The notes under the pieces are model-generated. The model had not been told where the DNA came from. It saw only the letters and a program-made list of their open reading frames with translations, and made no database searches. Positions 54,201 to 56,406 of a stretch of 60,000 nt of DNA are shown in pieces. The stretch lies in NCBI RefSeq assembly GCF_964355755.1, contig NC_092670.1, positions 30,927,795 through 30,987,794 of the forward strand, written 5' to 3'. Numbering within the stretch: the first letter of the stretch is position 1; every line of letters begins with the position of its first letter. The position numbers and the translations under genes were made by a program. This DNA comes from Antedon mediterranea. Taxonomy: Eukaryota > Echinodermata > Crinoidea > Comatulida > Antedonidae.

Positions 54201-56345
54201 ATGGCATCACAAATATAATTGCCTCGGGAAATCTCAAATGTTATAATACACCTACATTTTGACTGAACGCGTACATGTTTGCTAGCAAACCAAAAAAAAT
54301 TCCATAAGCAATGTTATTCATATATTTTCTAGATTACTGTAGGCATAGGATAACTGGCTGTGTTTTTAGTTAGTTATTGATTGTAGCCTACTTATTAATT
54401 ATATCCTAAATCTATGTAAAAATTATGTGTACGGTGTATTTTGGTTAGATTGCTGTTTTTTAAAGTAACTAAGTAGAAATTGTAAATGTGTGTGATCGAG
54501 CGTCTGAGATCCAATAGAATTTTCTAGATTTTTAAATATTTGTGTAAATAATAATAATAAAACGTAAATAAACGCTACTGATATAGTTCGTTTCAAATTC
54601 AATAATAACACCTTTGAAACAAAACCCTAAAATATTTTGTTTTCCTTTATCATAATATAATATAAATGGTACAGTAGTAGTCTAGTCAACAAAAAGACAA
54701 TGAATATACTCACATGTTCATGACATGGTGCAAATATATCTCGCCTAAGGTTGTTGCATTCCATTCTGGCGTAGTCAGCAAGTTCGGGATAGGTGAAACA
54801 TGGATGCTCAATATCGGGTACATCGTCACATACCTAATTATAGTGTTAACATGTCAAATGTTAGTAGAAATACACAAATATATATATTTAGCATTAGTTA
54901 CACATTTTTATTCGAAAGGATAATTATTCTTGTTCGATCGCTTACCTCTCTAAATGACAGAGACTTCCATGAGTTACCAAGTGATGACGTAAAACGGGTC
55001 TGGAGTCCGTTCCTCATTGTCATATCGTCTGGTGAGAATAGTATGAAATTAAAATATCATTTATAATAATGATAATACTAGCCTTACATCGAAAAAAACG
55101 ATTTGATTCTAAGCATAACTATAACTGTACTTAATTATGTTCTGTCCATATTTTTGTTTGAAATAAATAATATAATATGTGATGTAATAATATAACTGTC
55201 ATTTAAATTGTTATCATTATCATCATCATCATCATCATCATCACTGTCAACTCCATCGATCAATCCTGGTCTTACCTGACTGATCTCCATTATAGTTTCC
55301 ACACAAACCCTCCGTGAGGCCTTGGAGCTGTTGTACTAGCGTGATGTATATCCTGAACTCATTGTCCCATTTTGCTCGTATACCTATGCCAGTCTCCAAA
55401 AAATGTAAATCACCGTCCTTCCAAATACTGGCACCTATAATATTGAAATAAATGGTGGATATACTGTATATTATACATAAAACACAATAACGCTATTTGG
55501 TATTACTTTTATTGATAAAATAAAAGTAAAGTGATATACTTTACATTTAAGATAATCTTTTAATACATTCACAAGTGAAACGTTTCTTGATAGAATTTGC
55601 ATATACAGGGAGTAAAACATGTTGACAATTGTGTTGACATGAGTTACAAAACAAAGTAATCATTGCGGCAGATTCACATTTGCTATAGCAACAGCATTCC
55701 ATAAGTGAGTAGTTTTAGAAGATAGCATTGTGGAATAGAGTCTCTGAAGATTACAAATAAAATAATAGTTTGTTTACCTTTATCAGCAAACGGTAATTGT
55801 GAAACCTCTACGCCATTAAAGTTAATCGAATCACCATCTATAATAAGACTATCTACCAGTCCAAGTTGAATCGTCAAACGCTTAAATATAATCAAAGAGC
55901 TTACATTATGTTGATCAATAAGAAAAGCTAATAAGAAACAAATATCTTAAATATATATATATTAATTAATTAAATTTCAGTATATCACCGGGCGGTTTCG
56001 AATTAATGTTCATTGCCTAATGTGTTTATATATATATATATATAAACACAATAGGCAAAGAGCATTAATTCTAAACCGCCGGTGATATACTGAAATTTAA
56101 TTAATTAATTTGAAACGATAAAGATGAGGAAATCTGTGAGAATGAGAAAAAGTCGCCCCAACCGAAACTCGAACTCGGACCGCCTGCTTGATATACAGAT
56201 GTCCTAACCATTAGACCACTTGGGCTTTCATGGTATTGTTCGAACTCGATTGGATAACGACTCTTTAACATTCTGGGCGTGGTACGGCGGAACAGCACTA
56301 GTCCTCAGTTGTACGCACGCGCAACAGAGATCAAATTGATACGCC

Positions 56346-56406
<61 letters not shown>
